Below the pieces are notes generated by a model. The model had not been told where the DNA came from, did not search any database, and worked only from the letters and a program-made list of their open reading frames with translations. Made by a program: the position numbers and the translations under genes. Below are positions 27,638 to 36,700 of a stretch of DNA of 64,000 bases, piece after piece (position 1 is the first letter of the stretch; every line of letters begins with the position of its first letter). Where the stretch lies: positions 1,401,001-1,465,000 of the forward strand of contig NZ_AP017367.1 in NCBI RefSeq assembly GCF_001548395.1, written 5' to 3'. The DNA comes from Leptolyngbya sp. O-77 (GTDB taxonomy: Bacteria; Cyanobacteriota; Cyanobacteriia; Elainellales; Elainellaceae).

Positions 27638-28843
27638 GTGAGTCTAGCCTGGCTGTTTATCCCAATCTCTCTGGTGGCGCTGAGCATAGCAGGCGGTTAT
27701 TTTCCTCAGTTGCGCCGCGCTGTGGCGGAGTTGCCTCGTCCCCGGACGGTTCAAACCGATGCCGAATGGATCACTGCACCGCCGCGGATTTCGGTGGTGA
27801 TTCCGATGTACAACGAGTCCGAAAATCTGGCGGGCTGCATTCGCTCGGTGCTGGACTGCACAAGTTTGTCTGCCGATTATCTCCGGGTGTGGGTGATTGA
27901 TGACCAGTCTACCGACAGCACACTGACGCAGTTGTATGACCTGCAAGCCCAGCTTGCTGATCCCCGGCTGCATATCCTGGCGGGGCAGCCCCAACCTCCC
28001 GACCAACGCTGGTCGGGCAAAAACTGGGCCTGCTTTCAGGCGGCACAACACGCAGACGGCGACTGGCTGCTGTTTCTTGATGCAGACGTGCGGCTAAAGC
28101 CAGGGGCGATCGCCTCGATGGTGCAAACGGCGATCGCCCTTCATGCAGACCTACTCACCTGCATTCCGCAAATTGTCAACGGGTCGTTGGTGGAGTGGCT
28201 GGTGCAGCCGCTGATGTTTGTCAACGCGATGGTCACATTTAACTCTGAAGTCGTGCGCGATCCGAAATCGCCGACGACCTACGCGCTGGGCCCCTGCCTG
28301 CTGTTTTCGCGGGAGAGCTACGGAGCGGCAGGTGGCCACGGCAGCATCGGCGCAGAGGTTGCGGAAGATGTCGCTTTTGCCCGCAGGCTAAAGCATCAGG
28401 GCTTTCGAGTGGTGCATGTTATCGGCCGCGACCTGCTGAGCCTGCGGATGTATCGCTCTTTTGGAACCCTCTGGGAAGGCTGGACGAAGGTGCTATACGT
28501 CGGCGCAAACTACAGTGTGCCGCTGATGCTGCTGCTGGCGCTGGTGATGCTGTCGATTTACACCGTGCCCTGGCTGGCGCTGGCGATCGCCCTTGGTTCT
28601 CTGCTCACGGCTGGCAGTATTGCTGGCTGGATATTGCTGCTGCTGGCGATCGCCGGCCTGGGGCTGCAATATGCCATTCGCGCTATCGGAGCCCATGCCC
28701 TGGGCACAACGACGCGCTACTGGTGGCTGCATGTCCTCAGCGGCCCGCTCATCACCGCGCTGGCGATCGCCTCTATTGTCAAAGCCGAAACGGGCTGGGG
28801 CTGGACTTGGCGGGGGCGATCGCTGAAGCCGCTGCGCCGATAG
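27638..28843 (+). CDS. Family 2 glycosyltransferase, membrane-bound
   Basis: 401-aa GT-A fold inverting glycosyltransferase. A hydrophobic N-terminal anchor precedes the catalytic domain with PPRISVVIPMYNESENL, VWVIDDQSTDST and the LLFLDADVRLKPGA metal motif (DAD). GPCLLFSRESYGAAGGH and EDVAFARRLKHQG correspond to acceptor and ED motifs, and a later LWEGWTKVLYVGANYS is the (Q/R)xxRW-like region. Three or four C-terminal helices anchor it. The layout resembles the carotenoid glycosyltransferase family (CruC/CruG), so carotenoid or lipid glycosylation is possible, but I do not see the usual cruF neighbour. Start codon is GTG. Confidence 0.85.
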   Translation: MSLAWLFIPISLVALSIAGGYFPQLRRAVAELPRPRTVQTDAEWITAPPRISVVIPMYNESENLAGCIRSVLDCTSLSADYLRVWVIDDQSTDSTLTQLYDLQAQLADPRLHILAGQPQPPDQRWSGKNWACFQAAQHADGDWLLFLDADVRLKPGAIASMVQTAIALHADLLTCIPQIVNGSLVEWLVQPLMFVNAMVTFNSEVVRDPKSPTTYALGPCLLFSRESYGAAGGHGSIGAEVAEDVAFARRLKHQGFRVVHVIGRDLLSLRMYRSFGTLWEGWTKVLYVGANYSVPLMLLLALVMLSIYTVPWLALAIALGSLLTAGSIAGWILLLLAIAGLGLQYAIRAIGAHALGTTTRYWWLHVLSGPLITALAIASIVKAETGWGWTWRGRSLKPLRR

Positions 28844-28847
28844 CTGG

Positions 28848-28932
28848 GGGAGAGAGGGAGGGAGGGGGGAGAGGGAGAGAGGGGGGAGAGGGAGTGACGG
28901 GGTGATGGGATGATGGGGTGACGGGGTGATGG
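28848..28932. repeat. Purine-rich tract and GGGGTGA(T/C)G repeats
   Basis: A GGGAGAGAGGG-type purine run passes into repeated GGGGTGATGG/GGGGTGACGG units just after the glycosyltransferase stop. It is strongly strand-asymmetric and may form unusual DNA structures. Confidence 0.65.
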
Positions 28933-28950
28933 AAACCTATCTGAACCTAG

Positions 28951-28993
28951 ATTGTTGGCAATCCAAAATCGGCAATCTAAAATCCAAAATCAG
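28951..28993. repeat. CCAAAATC-type repeat
   Basis: Several near-copies of GGCAATCCAAAATC run up to the end of the convergent MltA gene; related to tracts at 16685-16770 and 56108-56152. Confidence 0.6.
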
Positions 28994-28995
28994 CA

Positions 28996-30258
28996 TCACT
29001 CATTCAGCAGCAGGTAATACAACTGCCCTGGATGGTTGATCAGCCCAGCGCGATCGCCCGCCCGTTGCCCGCTGCCCATGTAGATATCGACGCGGCCGGG
29101 CCCGCGAATCGCGCCGCCGGTGTCCTGATCCAGCACATAGCGGCTGACGCGGCGCGGTGTGAGCTGTCCTGCTGCCTCGACCTGGGGAATGTCCGTGCGG
29201 ATGAGCGCCAGGGCACCGGGCGGAAACACGGTCTTGTCGGTGGCGATCGCCCGCTCAGCGGTGACGGGCACATTCAGCGACCCCAGCGGTGGCGCACTGG
29301 CCGTTTCTCGGAAAAACACAAATCGGTTATTGCGCGGAATGTAGATATCTAGCTCCGCTGGGTTGCGCCGAAAATAATCCAGCACCACGGGCAGGCTCAG
29401 CCCCGCTTCGGGCACTTTGCCGTCGTTAATCAACTCTCGCCCCAGGCTGGTGTAGGCATAGTCCGTGCGGCCGGCGTAGCCAATGCTGAGGGTCGTGCCG
29501 TCAGTGAGTTGCAGCCGCGCCGACCCCTGCACCTGGATCAAAAACGCTTCTAGGCGATCGCGCAACCAGGCAATTTCCAGCCCCCGCAGCGGCCCGACCG
29601 CCCCCTGCAAGCCGTCGATTCCCTCTAACTGGGCGCGGGTGGGGTGGGGCTTGGGCCAGCGGTCGAGGTCGGGCGGCAGGCGATAGACGGGATAGCGAAA
29701 CTCGGCAGTGGGGCGGCGGCTGGCGGTGTAGGTCGGCTCGAAATATCCGGTGAAATCGACCGTGCCCTGGCCGTCGCGCCCGATGGATTGATACAGCGAA
29801 AACTCCCGCAGCACCGCCGTCCGCAATTCTTCGGCAGAACGGGTGGATTGCAACAACTGGCGAAACCGCACCAGGCTGCGCCGGACGCGATCGCGCGTGA
29901 ACTCTGGCACAGCAACGGTGCGATAGGCTTCGGCCGCGGCAGGCGTGTTCAAATACCGCAGCGAATAGTCAATGGCGCGAATCATCGCCGGGCGATCGCC
30001 CCCAAATCGCCGCAGTTGCTCATCCAGCGTCGCTGCCGCCTCTAGCTGCGCCGCTTCCACCCGCCGCAGCGGCACGGTCTGCGCCGCCGCCAGTTCCCCG
30101 CCGCCCAGCCACAGTCCCAACGTCAGCGCTCCACCCGCGATCAGGTTTCTCCAAAACCGGGGGCGATCGCCCCGCTGCCGCTCCACCACCAACCGTTCCA
30201 TCACTATCCCACCCAACTCCAGCGCAACGTCCAGCCTAAAGCGGGTCACAAGACCCAA
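28996..30258 (-). CDS. mltA: MltA family murein transglycosylase
   Basis: Lytic transglycosylase cleaving peptidoglycan glycan strands in the periplasm, 420 aa. After a short cytoplasmic lead there is a signal or anchor segment (LIAGGALTLGLWLGGGELAAA). The MltA core begins around GQGTVDFTGYFEPTY and continues with FLIQVQGSARLQLTDG. The C-terminal 3D domain shows DQDTGGAIRGPGRVDIYMGSG, with the conserved Asp residues. The ATG at 30201 (MERLVVERQ) is a possible alternative start that would shorten the lead by 19 residues. It converges with the glycosyltransferase. Confidence 0.93.
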   Translation of the reverse strand: MGLVTRFRLDVALELGGIVMERLVVERQRGDRPRFWRNLIAGGALTLGLWLGGGELAAAQTVPLRRVEAAQLEAAATLDEQLRRFGGDRPAMIRAIDYSLRYLNTPAAAEAYRTVAVPEFTRDRVRRSLVRFRQLLQSTRSAEELRTAVLREFSLYQSIGRDGQGTVDFTGYFEPTYTASRRPTAEFRYPVYRLPPDLDRWPKPHPTRAQLEGIDGLQGAVGPLRGLEIAWLRDRLEAFLIQVQGSARLQLTDGTTLSIGYAGRTDYAYTSLGRELINDGKVPEAGLSLPVVLDYFRRNPAELDIYIPRNNRFVFFRETASAPPLGSLNVPVTAERAIATDKTVFPPGALALIRTDIPQVEAAGQLTPRRVSRYVLDQDTGGAIRGPGRVDIYMGSGQRAGDRAGLINHPGQLYYLLLNE

Positions 30259-30402
30259 CCTTTAGACCAATTATGACCCCCTATTTATAACGTCAAACCT
30301 AAACACAAGGTTCCACCCGCCCCTCACCCCCAATCCCTAACCCCTGAAACCGAATCCCCAACCTTGGGCATAATGGAGGGTGCTGATGCAGAGAGCTATG
30401 GC

Positions 30403-31164
30403 ATGACTTCAGAGCCGTTTTTGACGATTGATGATCAGCCGATCACCGTATCCCAGGTGTTTCGCTACTTGCAGGCGGGGGGCAAGCTCGACGGGTTCAT
30501 TGGTGAAATCGTGCGGCAGTACGTCATCGAGCGATCGCTCACCCAGGAACCCGACCTCCAGCCCAGCCCCGCCGTGTTGGAACAGGCCGTCGTCGATTTT
30601 CGGCTCAGCAATAAGCTGACGGATGCCCAAGTCTTCCAGCAGTGGCTCAGCACCAACGGGCTAACCTACGAAGCCTTTCACGAGCGCATTGCGATTGGCT
30701 TCCGCATGGACAAGCTGCGGCAAAACGTGACGGAGCCGAAGCTCCAGGAATATTTCATCGAGCGCAAGATGTTTCTGGATCGCGTGGTGCTGTCGCGCAT
30801 TATTGTAGACAGCAAAGATCTGGCAGAAGAACTGCGCCTGCAACTCTCGGAGGGAGCCAGCTTTGAGCAACTGGCGCGGGAGCATTCGCTGCTGGAAGAC
30901 CGCGTGATGAATGGCATGATGGGGCCCGTCAGTCGGGGCAGTATGCCGGATCTGCTGCGGGCGGCGATCGACCTGGCAGAAGCGGGGCAGATCGTGGGCC
31001 CGCTTGAGATAGAAGGGCGCTGGGCGCTGTTTCGCGTGGAGGAGCATCTGCCCGCCTCGCTGGAAAATCCCCAGGTGCGCCAAACGCTGCAAAATGAGCT
31101 ATTTGACCAGTGGATCGCCGAAAAAGTTCAAACCCTGCCCATTAAAATTCAAATTGAAGAATAA
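30403..31164 (+). CDS. Parvulin-type peptidylprolyl isomerase, SurA-like
   Basis: Protein-folding factor of the PpiC/SurA type, about 253 aa from the ATG at 30403 (MTSEPFLTIDDQPITVSQ), the start that fits the family; an in-frame ATG at 30364 would add 13 residues. An all-helical N-terminal chaperone part is followed by a parvulin domain: VLSRIIVDSKDLAEEL, GASFEQLAREHSLLEDR, GPVSRGSMPDLLRAAI and IEGRWALFRVEEH. No signal peptide is visible. The stop overlaps the start of the ABC exporter gene (TAATG), so translation is coupled. The pairing suggests that it assists a substrate of, or acts with, this secretion transporter. Confidence 0.85.
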   Translation: MTSEPFLTIDDQPITVSQVFRYLQAGGKLDGFIGEIVRQYVIERSLTQEPDLQPSPAVLEQAVVDFRLSNKLTDAQVFQQWLSTNGLTYEAFHERIAIGFRMDKLRQNVTEPKLQEYFIERKMFLDRVVLSRIIVDSKDLAEELRLQLSEGASFEQLAREHSLLEDRVMNGMMGPVSRGSMPDLLRAAIDLAEAGQIVGPLEIEGRWALFRVEEHLPASLENPQVRQTLQNELFDQWIAEKVQTLPIKIQIEE

Positions 31165-33692
31165 TGCCCCAAGACCTCCTCGCCAGCATTCCCTGGGATG
31201 CCCCTCCCCTGTGCTGGCTCAATGCAGATCAGCAAATCTCTGTCAAAAACCAGGCCGTCGTTCGCTCTTATAAACTGGGCGAGGTGATCTGGTCGGCCGA
31301 TGCGCCGGGGGAGCAATATCTGGTGCTGGTGGGCAATGTGCGGCTGGTGCCGGAAGATGGCAAGCCGACGCTGCTAAAGCCGGGAGACTGGTTTGGCGAT
31401 TTTCCCAGCCTGACGGGCCCGTGGAAAGCGCGGGCGGCGGGCAAAGAGGTGCAGGTGCTGGCGTGGAGCAGCGACCTGTGGGATGAGGTGTCGGCGCGGG
31501 TTCCCGAAGTGCGCCAGTTTTGGCTGGAGGGGCGATCGCGCTATCAGCCCGACTATTCCGACGCGCCCCAGCCCGTGGCTGGCTATCCCTTTGTGGGCGG
31601 CGTCAATTCGGCGGCGGCCTGTCTGACGATGGTCGCCCAGGTGCTGAATGCGCCGACGCAGATCGACTGGGTGCAGCGGCAGCTCCGGGGTCAGCTCCCC
31701 AAGGATTTGATCAACGCGGGCGAAAAACTGGGCCTGCAAATGAAGCGGCTGCTGCTGACCGAGTGGCGCGACTTGCAGACCGTCAGCTATCCGGCGCTGA
31801 TGCTGTGGCATCGGGAGCATTGGGTGGTGGCCTACGGCGTGAAGGGCGATCGCCTGCTGATTGCCGACCCGCTCGACCCCGACCGTACCTGCAAAAGCGT
31901 CCCCAAGCCCGTCGTCCAATCGGCCTGGGACGGGCAACTGTGGACGGTAGAACCCGTTCAAAAGCAGGACAAATTTAGCCTCAAGTGGTTTTTGCCTGCG
32001 GTCTGGAAATATCGCGTGCTGCTGGGGGAGGTGCTGTTTGCCTCGCTGACGCTGCAACTGCTGGGGCTAGGGACACCCGTGATTACGCAAGTAATCATCG
32101 ATAAGGTGATGGTGCAGGAAAGCATCCCCACGCTGGACGTGATGGGCATCGCGCTGCTGATCATCGCCGTGTTTGAGGCAGTGCTGGGCATTCTGCGGCT
32201 ATTTATCTTTACCCACACGACCAATCGGCTGGATATGGCGCTGTCGGCGCAACTCTTCCGCCATCTGCTGCGGCTGCCCTTATCTTACTTTGAGGCGCGG
32301 CGCGTGGGCGACACTGTGGCCCGCGTGCAGGAGCTAGAGGAAATTCGCCAATTCCTCACCAGCACGGCGCTGACGGTGATTCTGGATAGTATCTTCTCTG
32401 TCGTGTATCTGGGGATGATGGCGTACTACAGCATCAAGCTGACGGGCATTGCGCTGGCGGTGATTCCCCTGTTTGCCATCCTGACGCTGATCAGCACGCC
32501 AATCCTCCGCAACTGGCTAAACGAAACCTTTAACCGCAGCGCCGATAGCCAGTCTTATCTGGTGGAAACGATGACGGGGATTCATTCCGTCAAGGCCCAT
32601 GCAGCAGAACAAACCACGCGCGATCGCTGGGAAGGGTTATACGCTCGCTTCGTCCGCACTGGCTTTCGCGCCACCACCACGGCAAACATCAGCAACCACC
32701 TGGGCGATTTTCTCACCAGCCTGTCGGCGCTGCTGATCCTCTGGTTTGGCGCACGGCTGGTGATCAATCAGGATCTCACCATCGGTCAGCTCGTTGCGTT
32801 TCAAATGTTGTCGGGTCGCGTTACGGGGCCGCTGCTGCGCCTGATCCAGCTCTGGCAAAACTTGCAGGAAGTGCTGCTGGCGGTCGATCGCATTGGCGAT
32901 ATCCTCAACGTCGCTCCCGAAGCAGAACCCGGCACAGGACTTACCTTACCTCCCCTGCGCGGCGAAGTCGTGTTTGAAAACGTCTTTTTCCGCTATCAGC
33001 CCGACCAGGAAGCGATTCTCAAGGGCATTTCTTTCCGCGCTGAGCCAGGGCAGTTTGTCGGCATTGTGGGGCGCAGCGGCTCCGGCAAAAGTACCTTATC
33101 TAAATTAATTCAGCGACTATATCCGGCAGAAGCAGGACGAATTCTGGTAGACGGCTTCGACATCAAGAGCGCTGACTTATCTTCCTTGCGCCCGCAGATT
33201 GCTGTGGTGCTGCAAGAAGATTTCTTATTCAACGGCTCTGTGTTGGAAAACATTACCCTGGGCAATCCCAATGTCACAGCGGAGCAGGTAATCGAAGCGG
33301 CAAGACTGGCGGTGGCCCACGATTTTATCTGCGATTTGCCCCACGGCTACGAAACCAGCGTCGGCGAGCGGGGCACGGCCCTCTCTGGCGGACAGCGACA
33401 GCGCATCACCCTGGCGCGGATGTTCCTGTCGGATGCGCCCGTGCTGATTTTGGACGAGGCCACTAGCCACCTGGATGCGGAAACCGAGCAGCAGGTTCTC
33501 GAAAACCTGAAGCAGGTGTCGAAGGGACGGACGCTGTTTCTGATCGCTCACCGCTTTGCGCCGCTGAAACGCGCCGATTTGATCCTGACGATGGAAAAAG
33601 GCGTGATCGTCGAGCGGGGCACGCACGATTCGCTGTTGCAGGAAAAAGGGTTGTATTACTCGCTTTATCAGCGCCAGCAAATGTCCGTCTAG
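31164..33692 (+). CDS. Type I secretion ABC transporter: cNMP-binding - C39-like - TM - ATPase
   Basis: 842-aa exporter with four parts. Residues about 25-125 are a cyclic-nucleotide-binding-like beta barrel (GEVIWSADAPGEQYLVLVG, LKPGDWFGDFPSL). About 139-265 is a C39-like domain in which the catalytic Cys position is not Cys (GGVNSAAACLTM) while the HWVV and DPLDPDR motifs remain, so it should be an inactive substrate-binding CLD as in HlyB. About 280-560 is a six-helix transmembrane domain. The C-terminal ATPase carries GRSGSGKST (near 637), LSGGQRQRITLARM and LILDEATSHLD. No membrane-fusion protein (HlyD) follows; the next gene is on the other strand, so that partner must be encoded elsewhere. 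Such transporters export toxins or surface proteins. Confidence 0.94.
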   Translation: MPQDLLASIPWDAPPLCWLNADQQISVKNQAVVRSYKLGEVIWSADAPGEQYLVLVGNVRLVPEDGKPTLLKPGDWFGDFPSLTGPWKARAAGKEVQVLAWSSDLWDEVSARVPEVRQFWLEGRSRYQPDYSDAPQPVAGYPFVGGVNSAAACLTMVAQVLNAPTQIDWVQRQLRGQLPKDLINAGEKLGLQMKRLLLTEWRDLQTVSYPALMLWHREHWVVAYGVKGDRLLIADPLDPDRTCKSVPKPVVQSAWDGQLWTVEPVQKQDKFSLKWFLPAVWKYRVLLGEVLFASLTLQLLGLGTPVITQVIIDKVMVQESIPTLDVMGIALLIIAVFEAVLGILRLFIFTHTTNRLDMALSAQLFRHLLRLPLSYFEARRVGDTVARVQELEEIRQFLTSTALTVILDSIFSVVYLGMMAYYSIKLTGIALAVIPLFAILTLISTPILRNWLNETFNRSADSQSYLVETMTGIHSVKAHAAEQTTRDRWEGLYARFVRTGFRATTTANISNHLGDFLTSLSALLILWFGARLVINQDLTIGQLVAFQMLSGRVTGPLLRLIQLWQNLQEVLLAVDRIGDILNVAPEAEPGTGLTLPPLRGEVVFENVFFRYQPDQEAILKGISFRAEPGQFVGIVGRSGSGKSTLSKLIQRLYPAEAGRILVDGFDIKSADLSSLRPQIAVVLQEDFLFNGSVLENITLGNPNVTAEQVIEAARLAVAHDFICDLPHGYETSVGERGTALSGGQRQRITLARMFLSDAPVLILDEATSHLDAETEQQVLENLKQVSKGRTLFLIAHRFAPLKRADLILTMEKGVIVERGTHDSLLQEKGLYYSLYQRQQMSV

Positions 33693-33787
33693 ACCCGTCG
33701 TGCGACGCACCCCAAGAGTATCTCAAGGGCGTTTCAAGGGATTGCACAGCGGTGGCACGAATTTCAAATTTTGCTGATTCTTGATTG

Positions 33788-36700
33788 CTAATTGCGTTTG
33801 CAAATCGAGGAGCGATCGCCCTGCTTTGGTCGCATTCGCAAATAATCCCGCACCCATTCACACCCCGCGTCTAGGATCTGTTCCATATCGAATACCCGAT
33901 CGAGTTGCCAGAGAATCACCACATTATCCAATCCCGCAGATGCCAGTAGTGCCTTTTGATTTGCAGCAGCAGGATAAAATGCCACATCTAGCGCTCGCTC
34001 TTCATGTCCTTCTAGCGTGTGCAATAGCGTTCCGTCTAGCTTCCAAAGCTTAATCGTTTTATCCCAACTGGCAGAAGCAATGACGGTGCCCCACGCTGCC
34101 GGGAGTCCAGAATTTGCGGGAATAAAGGTGAGCGCATTGACGCGATCGCCATGTCCTTTTAGCGTGTGAATCAGCGTTCCATCTAGTGTCCACAGCTTGA
34201 TCGTATTGTCTTCACTGGCGGTTGCCACCTGTTGCCCATCCGGGCTAAAAGCCACATCCCAAATGGTGTCTTCATGACCGCTCAGCGCCCGCTGCGGCTG
34301 AGACGAAAACTGCCCATTTGCACCGCGTTGCCACAGGTAAAGGATCTGATCTCGACCGCCCACGGCAAGCCACTGATTGTCGGGACTAAAGGCAACTGCA
34401 TTGAGGCGATCGCTGAGTTTGTCTAACGACGGTTCCGTGCTTTTTTTCAGGGTTTGCATCAGCGTGCCATCCAACTGCCACCGTTTGAGGGTGCCATCCC
34501 AGCCCACAGACGCAATTTCGGTGCCGCCGGGGTTAAACGCAACATCAAATGCTGTTTCTGCATGGGCATTGATCGTTTGGATGAGGGTGCCGTCTGGGTT
34601 CCACAGCGCCAGGGTGCCGTCGTTGTGGGCAGTGACCGTCATTTGCCCATCCGGGCGGGTGTCCACGGCCCAGACTTCGCCACGGGCAGCGGGCAGCGTT
34701 TGCAACAGTCGTCCCTGAGGCGTCCAGCGCTTAATCGTGCCGTCGGTGCTAGAAGACCACACGACTGGTTCTGCTGCTGGAGCAGGGGTGCCATTAGGGG
34801 TGCCGCGAGGGGTGCTGCGATTGGGCGCAACCGTGACGCTCCACACAGAGGCGCGATGGCCCCGCAAGACCGTCGTAAAACGAGAGGACAACTGCCAAAC
34901 CCGAACCAGATCATCTTCTCCCCCGGAAATCAGGCGATCGCCATCCGGGCTAAACGCCAGCGCCAGTGTGCCGCTGGGATGCCCTGGGAGCGATCGAATC
35001 ACCGTTCCTTCTAGATTCCACAGTTTGATGGTGTTGTCCCAACTGCCCGACGCCAGGGTTTGCCCATCGGGGCTAAAGACCAAATTTCCCACCGCATTGC
35101 GATGCTCGGACGTAGTGTTGAGTAAGGTGCCATTCGGGTTCCACCAGAGGATGTTGCCATAGGAATCGCCTGCCACCAATTTCGTACCGTCGGGGCTAAA
35201 GGCAACGCTCAGGAGTCGATTTTCCCCGTCGGTGGAAGGCGTGGGATTGCGGAAGGTGCGACGGGGAGTGCCGTCCAGATCCCATAGCATCACCGTGTTG
35301 TCGGCACTGGCCGAAGCGAGCGATCGCCCATCCGGGCTAAATGCCACCTTCCAGATCACCCCCTGATGTCCGCTCAAGGTACGGACAAGTTTGCCGTCGA
35401 TGTGCCAGAGTTTGATCAGCTTGTCTTTGCCAGCCGAGGCAATCCACTGTCCATCGGGGCTAATCGCCACCGACAGCACGCGATCTGAATGTCCTTTGAG
35501 CGTTGCCAGGGGTGTGCCCTCGGCGCGCCACAGCCGCACGGTGGCATCGTCCATTGCCCCCACCAGGGTTTCACCATCGGGGCTGAAGACAACCTCCCGC
35601 GCCTTTTCTGGAATCGTGTTCAAGGTCGTCCCGTTAGGGTTCCACAGGACGATAGTGGACTGATCATAGGTTGCGGCAATGCGCTGACCATCAGGACTGA
35701 TCGCCAATCCCCGCACTCGCCCTTTGTTGGCGTTTAGGCGATCGCACTCCACCACTTGAACGGTGTTGCGGTGCAGCTCTCGCTCAACTTGGGTCGCTAG
35801 TTCGGCGGGCACCCGGCCAATCCGGTCTAGCTGCGTATAGGCTTGAATCGACGTGACGAGTGCATCCAATCGATTGCCCGAAGCAAATTGGGCCTCGGCG
35901 GTGTTGGCGATCGCCTCAATTTCACGCAGCGAGGCCTGCCGTTTTTGGGCAGCGGCATACAGCCCCAAGCCACTGGCAATCACAAATGCAGCGCTGATCG
36001 TGCCCAAGAGCCAGCGCTGCAAGCGCAGACGCTTCTCCGCTTCGCGCAGTCGTCGAGTTTCCTCCTCCCGTTTGAGCGTGTCGAGGTCAGTGCTGGTGCC
36101 AAACCATTTGACAATAGTCCCCGCCCCATCGCGAATGGGAATGGCTCGGTTGAGAAACCAGCGATAGGTTCCCTCAGCGTCCATCATCCTGAGCTGAAGT
36201 TCATAAGGTTCGCCGGTCTCTAGGGAATGCTTCCAGGCAGCCAGGCTGAGGGGACGATCTTCGGGATGAACGATATCCAGGCGTTTCCAATCTTGCACAT
36301 CGCCTAGCGTTAGCCCTGAAAAGTCGTTGCCCTGCTGGTTGGTATAAGACAGGCTGCCGTCGGGTTCCACAATCCACACAATCTGCGGCACCGCTTCTGC
36401 CAACTGGCGAAAGAAGCGCTCGCTCTCGGCTTTGGCGGTGAGCTGCTGCTGAATAGACTGCCGCTCCATATCCTGGCTCGCTGCCAAAAATTGATAGTCC
36501 AGGTCGCTGAGGCTTTTATTCCGGGCCCATTGCTCCACCTCTAGCAAGGTTTGCCCGCGCAACAGGCAAGCGTTGTCCTGTCGTCCTGACTCGACCCAGG
36601 CATCCAGGTTGACCGCGTAGGGGCGCAGCCGGTGCAGTTGTTGCTTGACCCAAGCCGGGGTAAACACCTGGCGATAGATGCGGTTTTTGATGGCGAGCTG

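Noticed and set aside
34454..35014. Plus-strand frame inside the WD40 region
   Set aside because: Repetitive shadow of WD40 codons with no domain or ribosome site.
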